Of a stretch of DNA of 64,000 nucleotides, positions 60,528-64,000 are shown piece by piece. The DNA comes from Trematomus loennbergii (Eukaryota > Chordata > Actinopteri > Perciformes > Nototheniidae), in contig JAAOOA010000026.1 in assembly GCA_012861695.1 (NCBI GenBank), positions 19,332,001 to 19,396,000 of the forward strand. The letters run 5' to 3'. The translations under genes were made by a program, and so were the position numbers. Below the pieces are notes generated by a model that saw only the letters and a list, made by a program, of their open reading frames with translations, had not been told where the DNA came from and did not search any database. Position 1 is the first letter of the stretch. The number at the start of each line of letters is the position of its first letter.

Positions 60528-61262
60528 AATAACTGCTTTCTTTAGTTGCGGTTGCCGGTATAACTCTAGTGCATAACATAATGATCAAATGAGGTTTCTC
60601 TTCCTCTTAATAATGTGAAGAGAAGGTAAGTAGAAACAGTTACTTATCCTGCAGTACTTAGAACCATGTGTACGTTCCTTGATATAAACGATACGATCTT
60701 GTTTGCATCTTTACTACAAGGAGCTCTGCGCCTTCTTATCTTTGATTAATGTTCTATTCAAGTGTCTGAGAATATTAACTCCAACTAAAGACGCAGATTA
60801 TAATCAGGGCTCGGTTTATTGCTCTGAACACAGGATAATAACTGAAAGCCACTCACTTCCAGGTGTATACACTGCCATGCATTGAATTGTCATTGGCTTT
60901 GTTATTACAGTCTATTCAATCCACACGGATATTCTTTTTTCGACATTAATTGACCTTTTCATAGCGCTGAAAGTCTTTGAGTGCTACCCTCCTACAGGCA
61001 TTTCAACGGTCGATTTCCATTTTGTTTTTGCTATTTCTAGCTGTTTAACAAATGTAAGCTTTTCAGTCGGGATGAGCTATTACCAGGCTAGTGTGTAATG
61101 GACATTTTGCTGCCCAGAATTTGGACGAGGTTTGCTTTGAAAGGTTGAGCACCGATCGCTGCCAGGAATAAATCTCTCCTTACCAGAAAGCAATCAACAC
61201 CCCGGCTGCCGGATCATTAACCAAACTCAGGAGTTTACGAGATCCATCATCACCTCTACCTG

Positions 61263-61294
<32 letters not shown>

Positions 61295-62014
61295 ATTTGT
61301 GTAGGTACGTGTGATTGTTGGAAAAAACTCAGCCTGCTGTTTCTTGTGGTTTCTCACCTGCTGAGAGCCTCCTTCCTGTTGTTGTAAAGGTGTGGAATGA
61401 TCCACCGCCGGAGACACAACACGAGGCGAAGGGTGTGTGTGAGAAGATGAGTATTGGGGTTGCCTTTTTTATTCATCGAATGTGGATACAGACTCAAAGC
61501 AGCTGTCTTTGTCAGATTGTATTTCTTGCAATAAAGCAGTATCAGGATGTTCTCAGTTCAACAGAAGTTGAAGGTCAGACTGTTGGTGTACATAGATTGT
61601 AACTAACAAGATTGAAACCAATCTTCTTAATATGGACTTTTCCCAAGATTAGCAAAGAAGTGAATGCCAGTAAATGAGATACACGTGAGCAAGTAAGAGC
61701 CATACAAGGATATTGTAAAAGTGAGTCAAATACTTTTCTGTGACAGTATGTGGATGCCTCGCAGTTCCCAGACAGGCATCAGTCTCTTTGATGGAGTCGT
61801 GTTCTCTGAGCGGCTGTCTGGGTATCTGATCGTCTGTCTGACTCACCTCAGTGTGTTCGTCATAAACCCTCGACTCTTCTATTAATCCTCCTCTCTAAAT
61901 AACATTATTATTGATTCCTTTAATGCCCACAGACACACATGATGTTTTCTTTCAAAACATTTAAATATCCTTTGCTCAAGATTGCCTACTTAAGGAATCT
62001 CCAAATATAATTTG
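60528..62014. other. Intron 1, nothing recognised apart from a TG array
   Basis: Contains the TG microsatellite at 61266-61292. No gene recognised. Confidence 0.5.
61266..61292. repeat. TG microsatellite
   Basis: About 13 TG units. Confidence 0.95.
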
Positions 62015-62165
62015 GATGGCTGTGACTTGGCAGATAGATTGTTGTCAGCCAATCAGAAGGTTGGTGGTTTGAGCCCCAGCCCCCCGCACTCAACATATCA
62101 ATGTGTCCAATTGGGCAAGACCCCTACATTGCTCCAAATGGCATGTGAATGGGTGAAGTCTGATT
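62015..62165 (+). mobile_element. tRNA-derived SINE
   Basis: A-box-like GTGACTTGGCAGATAGATTG, B-box-like GGTGGTTTGAGCCCC about 40 bp later, then TCAATGTGTCCAATTGGGCAAG and TTGCTCCAAATGG. This is the order of a common fish SINE (TGTCCTTGGGCAAGACACTT). The tRNA part has no intact cloverleaf. Confidence 0.75.
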
Positions 62166-64000
62166 TCTTTATGTTACATGGATTTAAATGGTTGTTAAGA
62201 CTAAGATAAATGCAGTTGCTTTCCCATTCAGTTTGTGTTTGGTGGAAGAAGTAAGAAGTGGACAAAGAGATGCTTTTTTCAAGTTAAGCAAGTTACCTCC
62301 CCCCAGAGTCCTAAACAGTAGACTGCTCTTTATTGATTTTCTGATAAAGATGTCTTCCCATCACGGAGGTTAGGTTTTCAGCTTGGTTTGTTCTGTCTGT
62401 CTGCCTTCAGCAGCAATACAGAAAACACTACTTCATCAAACTTCCTGAAACTTGGTGGATGGGTGTAGCATGGGCCAATGAGTGTAGCATGGGCCAAGAG
62501 GGGGTAGCATGGGCCAATGAGTGTAGCATGGCCAATGAGTGGCATCTGAAGAAATGTGCGGATTCACCAATTATCTCTCACGTTTGTAACATTGCAAAAT
62601 ATTAGAATTGGTGCTGCATTCATGTGGAGGGACAGTATGTTAAAATGAAAAGGGAAATATCACGAGAATGTTCCTCAATCTGAAACAGAAATTTGGAGAA
62701 TCTCTAAAAATATTCGTGACTGAATTGAAGTCAGCAACATGGCATGTAAATAATTGTTCTCACCAATAAAATACAACATATCTTCTTTGTAGCGTCCATA
62801 TAGTTTCCTCATTACGAAGTTAAGGTCATGAATACGCCACATTTGGATGAAAGACTTCCTGATCCGGCCTTTTTCGGAAGAAGGCAGAAGAGGAAGTGTA
62901 TCATTGCGACAATTGATCTATTCTATATTTGAAAACAGAAGTGGTCTTTGGTCATGGAGAGGAACGTCCTATATCTTTACACTTGTATCTGTTGTTTGGC
63001 ATTCCCCACTATTAGCAGCAAACATTGAGTTCATCTCGCCAATTATTTCTCGTTTTCACAAAGCACCTGTAGGGCCATGTAACGCTTCTCCTGGGGCCTA
63101 TAGAATGACTCTGAAACTGACAAAAAAATGCTTTTTTATTTTTAATGACTTAATAAATGTTATTAAATTAGAACTAACTGCTTATTTCCCAAGACAATGA
63201 CAGCGTTATCTCTGCCGTGGGAAATAAGATGAGCCAGAGCCAAGTCCAACATGTGTTTCTGCAGAACACCTTAACTAGAACTGTTTGCTAGTTTTTGAAC
63301 AGATTTCTTGGTATTTTTGTTTATCACGTGATTGAACTAATGTCAACATGAAGAGACACAGCTGCTTATGGGGGGATTCCCTATCTGTATAAAATACCTG
63401 GTTTTAAAGGATGTACAAATCTTTCCATCTGCAGCTACTGAAACTGCTATTTTTTTTATTTATACATCATGCATTCTACTAATTTGTACAATTTGATATT
63501 CTCATTTGGTTGCCAACAGACACAAAGATCACTCAACATGCTTTTTAAAAATAATGTATTTTCAATTCGCATCACATGTGAAACACTAGCAGGTAATCGA
63601 TCCAGGAAACATTTATCAGATCAGTTTCTTGATCTAGTTTCTCAGATGTATCTGCAGCTTCCTCCTCTTTTCATATTTCTCTCCCACGGGTGTTTTGTCT
63701 CCAGGTTTTCTACTCCATAACACCCCTTCTTCCCTGACACCAAAGAGCTTCAGTTTTAGCAAAAAGACCTCTCCCTCCCCCTCCTCTACTTCCATATCTC
63801 CACACTTTCCCTGCACGCCTTTTCCTCAATATGCTTTTGTTGAGGAAGCTCTAATGTGTATCTCCTCAGATATGAGCATGTAGGAGTGTGTGCAGATAAG
63901 GGCCAACCTCCCAGAGGAATAATGCATTACTCCCCGTGTGATGCGGCGCAGTGATACGGTTGAGGGGCTTGTCAGGGGATGTGACGGGTCTTTGTTACCC
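62166..64000. other. Intron 1, unique-looking sequence
   Basis: Holds the minisatellite at 62463-62541 and pyrimidine-rich text at 63720-63830. No gene recognised to the window end. Confidence 0.45.
62463..62541 (+). repeat. Minisatellite, about four 19-21 bp units
   Basis: Imperfect units of GTGTAGCATGGGCCAATGA; one reads GGGTAGCATGGGCC and one has lost a G (GCATGGCCAATGA). Confidence 0.9.

Noticed and set aside
62015..62165. tRNA gene
   Set aside because: A- and B-box-like motifs are present, but spacing and pairing do not give a cloverleaf and the downstream part is SINE body.

Overview
The window reads as nuclear DNA from a ray-finned fish. Two things support this. One unmistakable vertebrate coding exon, the first exon of vav2, lies at 8829-9032 on the + strand. 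The rest is dense with repeat types I know from teleost genomes: short DNA transposons with TTAA, 8-bp and TA target duplications, L2-like LINE tails, tRNA-derived SINEs and long CA/GT microsatellites. The percomorph feel of the repeats is an impression only.

Layout. Positions 1 to about 7850 look intergenic, upstream of vav2, and hold nested and fragmentary transposons. About 7850-8828 is a CpG-richer stretch that I take as promoter plus 5' UTR. The 68-codon exon ends at a consensus GTGAGT donor in phase 0. From 9033 to the end (about 55 kb) I find no second vav2 exon, so the remainder is most simply the 5' part of a very long intron 1. I recognise no other host gene, no RNA gene and no CRISPR. 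Most longer open frames fall in low-complexity DNA or in transposons, and several start at GTG or TTG rather than ATG.

Mobile DNA. I found: a family of TTAA-flanked elements (241-677, 5331-5690, 19741-20075, 39227-39671, 42515-42640, 52494-52628, 56045-56536, 60223-60523) and a longer TTAA-type element (15242-16053); three copies of one hAT family, each with a perfect but different 8-bp target duplication (23535-23858, 46694-47165, 56680-56977); a pair of 392-bp elements in opposite orientation (3234-3625, 6154-6545); a long-TIR element (33195-33784); a TA-flanked element (52868-53408); a Tc1/mariner-type MITE (50694-50894); and a probable solo LTR (38490-39062).

The most informative structure is a pair of inverted half-kilobase repeats (24800-25290 and 28868-29372). 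One copy carries a 66-bp palindromic insertion (24948-25013) flanked by an exact 8-bp duplication, and the other copy preserves the uninterrupted target site. That is internal proof of a very small hAT-type insertion. I did not find a new multi-gene system. The main points to follow up are this micro-element, the shared transposon families, an intronic CpG cluster at 16592-16708, and an unrecognised minus-strand open frame near 17357-17620.
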